The notes beneath the pieces were generated by a model that saw nothing but the letters and a program-made list of their open reading frames with translations, was not told the DNA's origin and made no database searches. A DNA stretch of 54,379 bases, taken from the NCBI RefSeq assembly GCF_001038485.1, contig NZ_LDUE01000061.1, positions 1 to 54,379 on the forward strand, read 5' to 3'. The translations under genes and the position numbers were made by a program. This document shows positions 1-7,250 of the stretch, one piece after another. The DNA comes from Ornithinibacillus californiensis (GTDB lineage: Bacteria > Bacillota > Bacilli > Bacillales > Amphibacillaceae). Each line of letters opens with the position of its first letter. The stretch's first letter is position 1.

Positions 1-1381
1 GGGTTTGTCAAATAAAGTGTGTAAGTTGGGATCACACACTTAGATATATTTGAGTACCCTTTCCTTTAATCGGTCATCCATCAATAGCTGATTCATGGCT
101 AGAGACCAGTTATGGACATGTCCACCTTCCCATTTGGTTTCTAGTTCTTTAACTCGTAAATATAGGACTTTAAGTAGGGCATTCTCGTTGGGGAATGCTC
201 CTTTTTTTGTTACTTTTCTAAAACTGGAGTGGATGCTTTCCACTGCGTTAGTCGTGTACATAATTCGTCGAACTGCACTACCAAAGTCAAATAATTGTTC
301 TACATGTTCAAAGTTGCGTTCCCAAACATCAATAGCTCCTGGATAGGCAGACCATTGTTGTTTGAAGGATTCAAATGTACTTTGACAGGCCTTTAGGCTT
401 TGAGCTCCATAAACCTTTCTTAAAGAGGCTGTGAATGCCTTGTAGTCCTTGCTTGGTACGTATTTAATGGAGTTACGAATTAAGTGTACAATGCATCGTT
501 GAACGATGACATCAGGGAATATGGAGCGAGCACCTTCCTCCAAACCAGATACGCCATCCATAGAAATAAAGAAGATATCTTCGACCCCTCTAGCCTTTAT
601 TTCATCAAAGATTTGCATCCATTTATGCTTACTTTCTGTTTCATTTAACCATAGACCAAGAATTTCTTTTTTTCCCTCCATGGTATAACCTAAAATGGTA
701 TACACAGCATACTTCTTTGTCTCATATTGATTGCGAATGGTTGTGTACATGCAGTCCACAAAAACAAAAGGATAACAGTCATTTAATGGACGACTTTGCC
801 ACTCTTCTAAGTCAGGCAGCACAGTATCTGTGATATCAGAAACCATTTCATGAGATACAGAAAAACCATAAATGTCCTCAATGGTAGAAGAAATGTCCCG
901 CTGAGACATCCCTCTGGCATACATAGCTATAACCTTATCCTCAATCTCAGATACATCTTTTTTACGCTTAGGAATAATCTTCGGTTCAAAAGAGCCGTCA
1001 CGATCTCGAGGCACTTCAATTTCTACTTCTCCAGAACTCGTATTCAAGGTTTTCTTTCCATAACCATTTCTGCGATTATCTGTGACTTTTTCCCCTTTAT
1101 CGTTTGAGTCATAACCAAGATGATGGTTCATCTCTCCTTTTAACATCGCTTCAAACATAGGGCCAAATATGTCTTTTAAAGCATTCTGCATGTCTTGTAC
1201 GGACTCTGGTTGGTATTGTTCTATAATTCTATTAGCTAATTCTACTGATTTCGGATCACGTTTAGATTTCGCCATTATAAACAACTCCCCAATTTATATA
1301 GTTATAGTGTAACAATAAAAAAATAAACTGCGAAGTAAGAGCCGTACGCTCTCTTACTTACACAGTTTATATTACACTCCC
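1..1381. mobile_element. IS256-family insertion sequence
   Basis: The element carries one transposase on the minus strand, bounded by imperfect terminal inverted repeats. The left end (1-26) and the reverse complement of 1356-1381 match at 21 of 26 bases, both starting GGG and ending GTGTAAGT. A second inverted repeat lies just inside the right end (AGTAAGAG near 1334 with CTCTTACT near 1351), as is common at IS256 ends. The window starts at the left tip, so the target duplication cannot be tested and the outer boundary could lie a few bases to the left. Confidence 0.85.
40..1275 (-). CDS. IS256-family (Mutator-type) DDE transposase
   Basis: Cuts and pastes the surrounding element. The 411-aa protein shows the IS256 catalytic triad: D174 in VFVDCMY, D240 in ISMDGVSGLEEG and E346 in TTNAVESIHSSFRK, plus the family C-x2-H motif (C261, H264) after the second aspartate. 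Length is normal for the family and the frame is intact, so it is probably active. The start is ATG at 1275, nine bases after GGGGAG; a TTG three codons upstream lies too close to that site. The second Asp context is FFISMDG rather than the more usual VVSDG. Confidence 0.95.
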   Translation of the reverse strand: MAKSKRDPKSVELANRIIEQYQPESVQDMQNALKDIFGPMFEAMLKGEMNHHLGYDSNDKGEKVTDNRRNGYGKKTLNTSSGEVEIEVPRDRDGSFEPKIIPKRKKDVSEIEDKVIAMYARGMSQRDISSTIEDIYGFSVSHEMVSDITDTVLPDLEEWQSRPLNDCYPFVFVDCMYTTIRNQYETKKYAVYTILGYTMEGKKEILGLWLNETESKHKWMQIFDEIKARGVEDIFFISMDGVSGLEEGARSIFPDVIVQRCIVHLIRNSIKYVPSKDYKAFTASLRKVYGAQSLKACQSTFESFKQQWSAYPGAIDVWERNFEHVEQLFDFGSAVRRIMYTTNAVESIHSSFRKVTKKGAFPNENALLKVLYLRVKELETKWEGGHVHNWSLAMNQLLMDDRLKERVLKYI

Positions 1382-1411
1382 GCTATATTAATAACCGTTA
1401 AAAACGTAATT

Positions 1412-1540
1412 TCATTGCTTTTCCTTTATCTCTTTTAACAATTCGATTATTTCCTCATTTTGTTTAGTTCCCTTTTTCAGATGTGATTCTATCGTTAGAA
1501 GTATAAATATTATTAAGACAAAGCCAATAAAAAATAACAA
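1412..1540 (-). CDS. Small single-span membrane protein, 42 aa
   Basis: A short gene with an excellent ribosome site, GGGGGGAG at 1553-1546, five bases before a TTG start. The product has about 17 hydrophobic residues at the N-terminus (LLFFIGFVLIIFILLTI) followed by a charged amphipathic helix (residues 24-42: KGTKQNEEIIELLKEIKEKQ). This N-in membrane anchor plus short coiled-coil tail is a recurring Bacillaceae small-protein design; I do not know a function. It lies 47 bases after the lipoprotein gene on the same strand and may be its last cistron. Confidence 0.6.
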   Translation of the reverse strand: MLFFIGFVLIIFILLTIESHLKKGTKQNEEIIELLKEIKEKQ

Positions 1541-1587
1541 CAAAACTCCCCCCAATAATGTTTCTCTTTATGCTTAATTTATTTGAG

Positions 1588-1986
1588 TTATCCTTCTCTC
1601 AATCCTAAATATCTAATTTCCTTACCATCTACCCTTACTATATAGATGTCACCTTTTTCTACAGGCTGGTATATTTTAGTTCCAACTGGCAATAAAGTTG
1701 CTGAGTAATTCTCAAATTCATCGCTATTACTAGTCTGTTTCTTAATCTCGCCAACTTCCTCGCCTAAAGTTAATTCTTTTTCATTAACCCATTCAATATG
1801 ATCAGCGTTACTATATACAATACCATTTATGACAAATATATCTGCATTCTCATTATCTGCTAAAATTTCTTCAGGAGTTGGGTTATCAAGAACAATTTCT
1901 GGTTCTTTTGGTGTAGCTTGATTGCTACAAGCTACCATTGCCATTGCTAAAAGTAAAACAACCGGTAACACTTTTCTATTAAACAT
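1588..1986 (-). CDS. Lipoprotein of unknown function
   Basis: The product is 132 aa with a lipoprotein signal peptide: MFNRK, a hydrophobic core and the lipobox VACS around residue 20, so it should be exported and lipid-anchored. The linker after the cysteine is proline- and acid-rich, and the C-terminal half ends in a small beta-rich module (IVRVDGKEIRYLGLREG). The start is ATG at 1986, six bases after AAAGGAGGA; in-frame GTG/TTG codons upstream overlap that site. It follows the anti-sigma gene by 63 bases on the same strand and may be part of the ECF operon. I do not recognise a domain. Confidence 0.75.
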   Translation of the reverse strand: MFNRKVLPVVLLLAMAMVACSNQATPKEPEIVLDNPTPEEILADNENADIFVINGIVYSNADHIEWVNEKELTLGEEVGEIKKQTSNSDEFENYSATLLPVGTKIYQPVEKGDIYIVRVDGKEIRYLGLREG

Positions 1987-2049
1987 CAACACTCCTCCTT
2001 TAGAAATAAAATAAGACGGTGATGTATTACTTTCCAGATGGACTTAATT

Positions 2050-2757
2050 TTATGAGTTGTTTTCTTTTGTAATTGTTTCTATAATTTCAAATGCTCTATC
2101 CTCTGTTATATTCTCGGTAAGTGTAAATTCAGTGGTATATGAACCTTTTCCAACATTAAAATGAGCTATAAGCATATTAGAATTACCAATATTAACTTTA
2201 GTATATTGAACATCAATACCATTTATAGTCATAGTATCAACACTATCACTTACATTGATTTTAGATGTGTTATAAGTTATTCTAAAAAGCCAATGTGGTT
2301 CTCCATTATAAATTCCATATAGTACTCTTGAGTTCGTATCTTCTTCGTGTTGTTTGATGTATTCTTTGTTTTGCAATATGCCCTTTTCCTTAGAGTATAC
2401 AACTACCAAATCTCTTTTATCACCTATTGGAGGATATATAATCTCTGCCGATAAAATTGGGTAATCAGTAAATTCTGGTATAAATACCTCAGTACCTATT
2501 TCTTCAATTATCTGGTCTTCAATTGACTTGATAACACTGGAAGTTGTATTAAGTTGTTCAGATATAGTTGGAATTAGCAAGATAAATAATATTGCTACAA
2601 CACCCACAAAGGAGAAGTAATATGCATAAGGAATACGTTTCTTCTCTTTCTTAGTTAAGGAATTCATTATTTTTTTCTTTTCACCTTGTGAAACAGTGAC
2701 ATCGAGAAGGACTGTTTGTTTTAATGTTTCTCTCACTGATTTTAATTTTTCATCCAT
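2050..2757 (-). CDS. Putative membrane anti-sigma factor
   Basis: The 235-aa protein has an N-terminal cytoplasmic segment of about 45 residues (MDEKLKSVRETLKQTV, then KKKIMNSLTKKEKK), one transmembrane helix (YFSFVGVVAILFILLIP, about 47-63) and an extracytoplasmic domain of about 165 residues. The gene overlaps the end of the sigma gene by eight bases, the standard ECF sigma/anti-sigma arrangement. No zinc-binding HxxxCxxC motif is visible, so it is not a ZAS-type anti-sigma. The N-terminal segment resembles that of the PadR-like protein at 30607. The role is inferred from topology and position; the signal sensed is unknown. Confidence 0.75.
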   Translation of the reverse strand: MDEKLKSVRETLKQTVLLDVTVSQGEKKKIMNSLTKKEKKRIPYAYYFSFVGVVAILFILLIPTISEQLNTTSSVIKSIEDQIIEEIGTEVFIPEFTDYPILSAEIIYPPIGDKRDLVVVYSKEKGILQNKEYIKQHEEDTNSRVLYGIYNGEPHWLFRITYNTSKINVSDSVDTMTINGIDVQYTKVNIGNSNMLIAHFNVGKGSYTTEFTLTENITEDRAFEIIETITKENNS

Positions 2758-3289
2758 TCAACCCACTCCTTTCCAATGAATCTTTTAATTTTGTTCTTGC
2801 TCTATGAAGTCTCGTTTTTACTGTATTACTTTTTAAATCGAGAAGAAGACTTATCTCCTCTATACTCAGCTCTTGATAATAAAATAGAATAATAACTTCT
2901 CGGAACTTTATAGGCAAAGCTAAAATATGTTTTGCTAATTGTATATCATCTAATTTTGAAACGGTATGAAACTCTGGTGTTCTTGTCTCTACTAAACTCG
3001 AATCCAAATTTTCTTTGTAAATGATATTTCGAAAACTCCATCTTTTTAATGCATCTTTGCATTTGTTAATTGTAATTTTAATTAACCAAGTTTTATGGCT
3101 GCTTTCCTCCCTGAAGTAGTCCATTTGCTTATAACAAGAAATAAATACTTCTTGTAAAATATCTTCAGTGAGGGAATGGTCTTTAACATAGAGATAAGCA
3201 ATCCGTTTTAATTCAGTTCCATACTGATTAAGCAATGATTCAACTTTTTGGATCTTAATCTCTTCAGAATTTACTAATTCCCTTTTCAT
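2750..3289 (-). CDS. ECF RNA polymerase sigma factor
   Basis: The 179-aa protein has the two-domain ECF layout. Region 2 (about 15-80) contains YLYVKDHSLTEDILQEVFI, HKTWLIKITINKCKD and KRW; region 4 (about 120-172) contains LPIKFREVIILFYYQELSIEEI and the helix-turn-helix NTVKTRLHRARTKLK. It directs RNA polymerase to stress-type promoters and is held by the anti-sigma encoded in the overlapping downstream gene. An ECF-type promoter lies 20-50 bases upstream (3312-3339), pointing to autoregulation. The subgroup cannot be fixed by eye; it resembles the SigV/SigX/YlaC range. Confidence 0.93.
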   Translation of the reverse strand: MKRELVNSEEIKIQKVESLLNQYGTELKRIAYLYVKDHSLTEDILQEVFISCYKQMDYFREESSHKTWLIKITINKCKDALKRWSFRNIIYKENLDSSLVETRTPEFHTVSKLDDIQLAKHILALPIKFREVIILFYYQELSIEEISLLLDLKSNTVKTRLHRARTKLKDSLERSGLNG

Positions 3290-3311
3290 TTTCTTCCCCC
3301 TTCCACCCCAA

Positions 3312-3339
3312 TAGACGACAGTTAATTAGGTTTGGTTCC
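3312..3339 (-). promoter_or_regulatory. ECF-type autoregulatory promoter
   Basis: On the minus strand, GGAACC (3339-3334) is followed after exactly 16 bases by CGTCTA (3317-3312). AAC in the -35 and CGTC in the -10 are ECF hallmarks. The promoter reads into the sigma gene at 3289. The second ECF operon of this window (30063) has the same CGTCTA -10. Confidence 0.75.
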
Positions 3340-3377
3340 CATAAAATATAAAAGCGCTAATTCTTTTGAATTAACGC
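3340..3377 (-). terminator. Rho-independent terminator
   Basis: Minus-strand hairpin with 10-base arms and one mismatch (3368-3377 with 3354-3363), an AAAA loop, and a T-rich tail TTTTATATTTT. It ends the lipoprotein transcript (3455-4018) just before the ECF promoter. Confidence 0.8.
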
Positions 3378-3454
3378 ACTTCTGTTGAGCTATTAGCTAT
3401 TACTAAAAAAATTCTACACTAGATGATCCCTTATTGAACTCTTGCATACTATAT

Positions 3455-4018
3455 TTAGTTCACTTTACTGTATTTTAATAGATAAAGTCCACTAACCTTA
3501 AAGGTCCACTTTTCTCCTTTTAATAGTTCTTCCTTATCTGCGTCAAAATGGAAAGATTGGTTATATGGTGCATCACCATCACCACCACCGTGACCAAAGT
3601 TTCCACTTTCACCTTCTTCATTAGATACTTCAAATTCTAATTCTCTGGAATGTGAATAATCATTATTTAAACGGAAAAGACTAAGCATCGTTCCTTCCTG
3701 TTGTAATTCACTATCTAACCCTACTTGAATTACATAATTACTCTTTTGAATTTGCCTTTCTTGTGCTTGGACAAGGTGTATTTCAGTGTCATAGACTTTT
3801 TCAAGTAACATAGGTTCTTCAACACCTCTAAGTATCTCTTCTGTAGTTAAAGTAAACTCAATGCCTTCCTCAAAAGGTACTGTGTTAGCACTATAATCAT
3901 CTAAGTTATGTCGAATAAAAACAATATCCTTTTCTTCGCTTGCACTACAAGCACTTATTATAAATGTTAATAAGATCAAAGGTACACATTTAAAAATAAC
4001 TTTTAACTTTTGATTCAA
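3455..4018 (-). CDS. Lipoprotein of unknown function
   Basis: The 187-aa product has a signal peptide (residues about 1-23) ending in the lipobox ISACS, so it should be anchored to the outer face of the membrane. The mature part is acidic and beta-rich, with a glycine-rich stretch (FGHGGGDGD) near residue 144. It is a single gene: a good terminator follows at 3340-3377. A ribosome site, GGAGGTG, precedes the start. No recognised domain. Confidence 0.75.
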   Translation of the reverse strand: MNQKLKVIFKCVPLILLTFIISACSASEEKDIVFIRHNLDDYSANTVPFEEGIEFTLTTEEILRGVEEPMLLEKVYDTEIHLVQAQERQIQKSNYVIQVGLDSELQQEGTMLSLFRLNNDYSHSRELEFEVSNEEGESGNFGHGGGDGDAPYNQSFHFDADKEELLKGEKWTFKVSGLYLLKYSKVN

Positions 4019-4137
4019 AATTACACCTCCAAATCCAATACTAACATAGTCATGTTCGACTCTACTGCTCCTTTAGTTGAATAACACATTCAGCAAAGTG
4101 AATACTATTGTTATTGATGTTGTTAACAATTATTAAG

Positions 4138-4863
4138 TCATAAATATCTTCCTGTATATTCAACTTCGAACATATTAGATTCCTCTAAAAATTGGTTAAC
4201 CGTATGAAGATGATCAAAACCAATTATTAAGAAAATCCGATCATTCTCGTGCTTTACTAATCTTGTAAGATTGGTATAAATTATTAAATTACGTTGATAC
4301 CACCAGCGTAACCAGTCCATAGCAACATAATCTTGTCCCTTTCCTATTCGGGCAAGGTGCATATAAATTTCATGATTTCGTACTATCTGTTCAGGGTCAT
4401 TAAATTTTCGATACATCTCTAATAAGGATAACCCTTCACTTTGATAATCATTCCGTGGAATTAAATCTTCTACAAGATACTTATACATGTCTGGTTGGTG
4501 CTCCTCTGCCCAATTCATTACCTCTCCATAAGCCCGTTGTCCAGGGAGTATTTCCATCCAATCAATAGCATGTACTTTCTTATGGTTCATCTCTTTGGCT
4601 AAACGAAAACCAATTTGATACACTTCATTGATTGGTAGTGTTAATTGGTCAAGCATATATTGTTGATATTCTTGATCGATACGCTCTTGTTCTTTCACTT
4701 CCACTTCGACAGCCACTTTCGTAGGCTGATAAACCTTAAATTTTTCTAAAAGTTCCCTTATCTCCTTTTCTCTTTCTGGAAGTAGTTCCGACCCGTTAAT
4801 TTGTACCATATCTTCAGTTGGATTCATGTGGTGTGTTCCTAAAACTAATACTTTTGGTTTCAT
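4138..4863 (-). CDS. TraB/GumN-like protein (DUF5694-type)
   Basis: The 241-aa protein starts with LVLGTHHMNP, where the GTxH motif is the signature of the TraB/PrgY/GumN (EreA-like) fold, and has a second conserved part near the C-terminus, IIGFDHLHTVNQFLEE, with the GxxH element. Glu residues in VAVEVEVKEQ (about 52) and the HAIDW motif (about 98) fit the same fold. No signal peptide is seen, so it is likely cytosolic. The family is thought to be hydrolytic but the substrate is unknown. It is a single gene on the minus strand. Confidence 0.75.
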   Translation of the reverse strand: MKPKVLVLGTHHMNPTEDMVQINGSELLPEREKEIRELLEKFKVYQPTKVAVEVEVKEQERIDQEYQQYMLDQLTLPINEVYQIGFRLAKEMNHKKVHAIDWMEILPGQRAYGEVMNWAEEHQPDMYKYLVEDLIPRNDYQSEGLSLLEMYRKFNDPEQIVRNHEIYMHLARIGKGQDYVAMDWLRWWYQRNLIIYTNLTRLVKHENDRIFLIIGFDHLHTVNQFLEESNMFEVEYTGRYL

Positions 4864-4999
4864 TAAGAATCACTCCAATTAAGATTTTTGAATGTTATTT
4901 CACTAATTAGGCCCTCTATTAATGAGAAAACCTTCCTTCTTGTACGTTTGATTCACTATGAATTCATTTAGCAACTACAGGTGCCCAACTAATTCCCTT

Positions 5000-5323
5000 T
5001 TACTTTTCAAAGGAAGTGTCAAAGTAAATAGGATAATGAGCACTGCATCCCTCATTAAAGGATGCCTGACAATGAGGGCAGTTAGCTGTATCCATATACT
5101 GGTGAATCGTCAACTCTGTGTGACAGCTACCACATAGGATGGCAAAATCGTCAAACTGTTGACGTGGCCAGCGTTCAATATTGTGATCCGCGTGTTCTTC
5201 ATGGCATTTATAGCAAGGATAATAGCGATTACAGCATTTAAACTTAATAGCAATAATATCTTTTTCCGAATAGTAATGTGTACAACGTGTTTCACTATCC
5301 ACAACGCTTCCATAGACTTTCAT
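5000..5323 (-). CDS. CHY-type zinc finger protein
   Basis: The 107-aa protein is built from cysteine/histidine pairs: RCTHYYS, KCCNRYYPCYKCH, ILCGSCHTEL and NCPHC, matching the CHY zinc finger known from eukaryotic Pirh2-type proteins and widespread as a stand-alone bacterial protein. It binds several zinc ions; the bacterial role is unknown. I start it at ATG 5323, six bases after AGGGGG, rather than further upstream, because the upstream extension lacks a ribosome site. Confidence 0.85.
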   Translation of the reverse strand: MKVYGSVVDSETRCTHYYSEKDIIAIKFKCCNRYYPCYKCHEEHADHNIERWPRQQFDDFAILCGSCHTELTIHQYMDTANCPHCQASFNEGCSAHYPIYFDTSFEK

Positions 5324-5374
5324 CTTCATCCCCCTCATCACACATAACACACTTTTCGATTGAATCTTCCGAAC

Positions 5375-5413
5375 CAAAAACACCCCAAAAGTTAAGACTA
5401 ACTTCTGGGGTGT
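5375..5413 (-). terminator. Terminator of mqo
   Basis: Minus-strand hairpin: ACACCCC pairs with GGGGTGT and AAGTTA with TAACTT around a 4-base loop (arms 5380-5394 and 5399-5413), followed by TTTTT. It lies right after the mqo stop codon. Confidence 0.85.
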
Positions 5414-5417
5414 AGCT

Positions 5418-6926
5418 TTATCCTTGTTGTAGGGTCGATGATAAACCTAATGTTTGTGCTGTTTCGTTTAATAATTCTTGTGCAAGCTCTGGATTTTCTG
5501 TTAGTGATATACCATAAGAAGGAATCATTTCTTTAATCTTCGGTTCCCATTCTGGCATTCTTTCTGGGAAGCATCTGGATAACACTTTAAGCATAACATC
5601 TACCGCAGTGGATGCTCCTGGAGAAGCACCAAGTAATGCAGCAATCGATCCGTCCGCAGCATTAACCACTTCGGTACCGAATTGAAGTGTTCCTTTACCG
5701 CCCGCTTCTGTTTCCTTAATTACTTGTACACGCTGGCCTGCAACGACGATATCCCAGTCTTCACTCTTCGCATCAGGGATAAATTCACGCAATTCTTCTA
5801 TACGTTTTTCTTTCGATAATAAGACTTGTTGGATCAAATATTTGGTTAACCCGAGATTTTTCAATCCTCCGCCAATCATGTTGATGATATTATGGAGTTT
5901 AATTGAAAGGAATAAATCTAAATATGAGCCTGTTTTTAAGAACTTAGGTGAAAAGCCTGCAAATGGTCCAAATAATAATGATCTTTTATTATCAATATAT
6001 CTGGTGTCCAAATGCGGTACGGACATAGGAGGCGCACCTACCTTAGCCTTACCGTAAACTTTCGCCTGATGTTTTTCAATTACTTCTGGATTGTTACATA
6101 CTAAGAACAATCCACTTACAGGGAATCCGCCAATACCTTTGCCTTCTGGAATACCAGATTTCTGTAGCAAGTGGACACTTCCACCACCTGCGCCAAGGAA
6201 TACGAATTTAGCAGTATGACGCTCAACGGTTCCGCTTTCAAGATTTTTCACCTTTACTTCCCATGAACCGTCACTTGTACGATTCATGTTCTTCACACTA
6301 TGCTTATAGTTAACTTTTACATTCTTTTCCTGTAAATGATCAAATAACGTACGTGTTAACGCACCAAAATTGACATCTGTACCGGAATCAATCTTCGTAG
6401 CAGCTAATGCTTCCTCTGCTTTACGACCTTCCATAATGAGTGGAATCCATTCTTTTAACTTCTCTGGATCATCCGAGAATTCCATTCCTTTAAACAGCGG
6501 ACTGTTTGATAGCGCTTCAAATCTTTTCTTAAGAAATTCCACATTGTTTTCTCCATGTACCAAACTCATATGTGGTAATGGCATGATGAACTCTTGTGGA
6601 TTGTGAATTAACTTTTGGTTTACAAGGTAAGACCAGAATTGTCTAGAAAGTTGAAATTGCTCATTGATTGCAATCGCTTTCGTTATGTCGATCGAACCAT
6701 CCTGTTTCTCAGGAGTATAATTAAGCTCACATAATGCGGCATGCCCCGTTCCCGCATTATTCCACTCATTCGAACTTTCCTCACCTGGCTTATCCAATTG
6801 TTCAAACACGGTAATTTCCCACTCAGGTACTAGTTCCTTTAATAACGAGCCCAATGTTGCACTCATAATACCAGCACCAATTAAGATAACATCTGTTTTC
6901 TTGTCATTGTTGCTCATTTTCCCCAT
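5418..6926 (-). CDS. mqo: Malate:quinone oxidoreductase
   Basis: Membrane-associated FAD enzyme that oxidises malate to oxaloacetate and passes electrons to the quinone pool, bypassing NAD-dependent malate dehydrogenase. The 502-aa protein has the N-terminal dinucleotide fold [14 protein letters not shown] (about 13-26), the family motif [17 protein letters not shown] (about 51-67) and a C-terminal [12 protein letters not shown] element. Length is typical. The start is ATG 6926 or ATG 6917 (MSNNDKK); the GGGATGGGG stretch does not decide between them. An extended -10 (TGTTATAAT, 7015-7010) lies upstream. It is divergent from the HTH/F1-beta-like gene. Confidence 0.95.
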   Translation of the reverse strand: MGKMSNNDKKTDVILIGAGIMSATLGSLLKELVPEWEITVFEQLDKPGEESSNEWNNAGTGHAALCELNYTPEKQDGSIDITKAIAINEQFQLSRQFWSYLVNQKLIHNPQEFIMPLPHMSLVHGENNVEFLKKRFEALSNSPLFKGMEFSDDPEKLKEWIPLIMEGRKAEEALAATKIDSGTDVNFGALTRTLFDHLQEKNVKVNYKHSVKNMNRTSDGSWEVKVKNLESGTVERHTAKFVFLGAGGGSVHLLQKSGIPEGKGIGGFPVSGLFLVCNNPEVIEKHQAKVYGKAKVGAPPMSVPHLDTRYIDNKRSLLFGPFAGFSPKFLKTGSYLDLFLSIKLHNIINMIGGGLKNLGLTKYLIQQVLLSKEKRIEELREFIPDAKSEDWDIVVAGQRVQVIKETEAGGKGTLQFGTEVVNAADGSIAALLGASPGASTAVDVMLKVLSRCFPERMPEWEPKIKEMIPSYGISLTENPELAQELLNETAQTLGLSSTLQQG

Positions 6927-7009
6927 CCCTATCTTCTAGAAGTGAAAAATACGATTTAAGGAGCACCAATCATTATGGTACAGCCTAATCGTACTTATTT
7001 TCTGTATCC

Positions 7010-7018
7010 ATTATAACA
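7010..7018 (-). promoter_or_regulatory. Probable mqo promoter (extended -10)
   Basis: TG-T-TATAAT reads toward mqo, with a poor -35 about 17 bases upstream. An extended -10 can compensate for a weak -35. It lies 84 bases before the mqo start. Confidence 0.55.
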
Positions 7019-7170
7019 TATTACTAGTTTATCAGATTTATTTTGAGAATACTATTAAATGGCTATCCAGAATTTGGACTACTAGTTTAGCTAGAATTAA
7101 AGGGAACAATTAATAATAAATAGCACCTTTTATCCCTTTGGAATAGCCCTTTTTGCCGCTCGGGTAAAAA

Positions 7171-7192
7171 TAATTACTTTTCAAAGTAATTA
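7171..7192. promoter_or_regulatory. Operator-like palindrome O1
   Basis: Perfect inverted repeat with arms TAATTACTTT and AAAGTAATTA around a TC spacer. Core TTACTTTTCAAAGTAA. It is the first of three related sites upstream of the HTH/F1-beta-like gene. Confidence 0.75.
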
Positions 7193-7196
7193 ATTA

Positions 7197-7212
7197 TTGC
7201 ATTTCAACGTAA
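7197..7212. promoter_or_regulatory. Operator-like site O2, overlapping the -35
   Basis: TTGCATTTCAACGTAA matches the O1 core at 13 of 16 positions. Its centre is 23 bp from O1. Its first six bases are also the -35 hexamer TTGCAT. Confidence 0.6.
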
Positions 7213-7225
7213 TATGTATTACTAT
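7197..7225 (+). promoter_or_regulatory. SigA-type promoter of the HTH/F1-beta-like gene
   Basis: -35 TTGCAT (7197-7202), 17-bp spacer, -10 TACTAT (7220-7225). The -35 lies in operator O2 and the -10 in operator O3, so a bound repressor would block polymerase. Confidence 0.7.
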
Positions 7226-7234
7226 ACAAAGTAA
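7219..7234. promoter_or_regulatory. Operator-like palindrome O3, overlapping the -10
   Basis: TTACTATACAAAGTAA differs from the O1 core at two positions. Its centre is 22 bp from O2. It spans the -10 and the likely transcription start. Confidence 0.7.
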
Positions 7235-7250
7235 GGGGGTGAAGAAAATT

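Noticed and set aside
850-1107. Plus-strand frames opposite the IS256 transposase
   Set aside because: Antisense shadows of a real coding frame, without ribosome sites or recognisable domains. The same applies to the other antisense frames, for example opposite mqo, glpD, thiM and the hydrolase.
7153-7192. Second promoter upstream of the HTH/F1-beta-like gene (TTGCCG start)
   Set aside because: Spacing to any -10-like hexamer is poor, whereas TTGCAT-17-TACTAT fits well.
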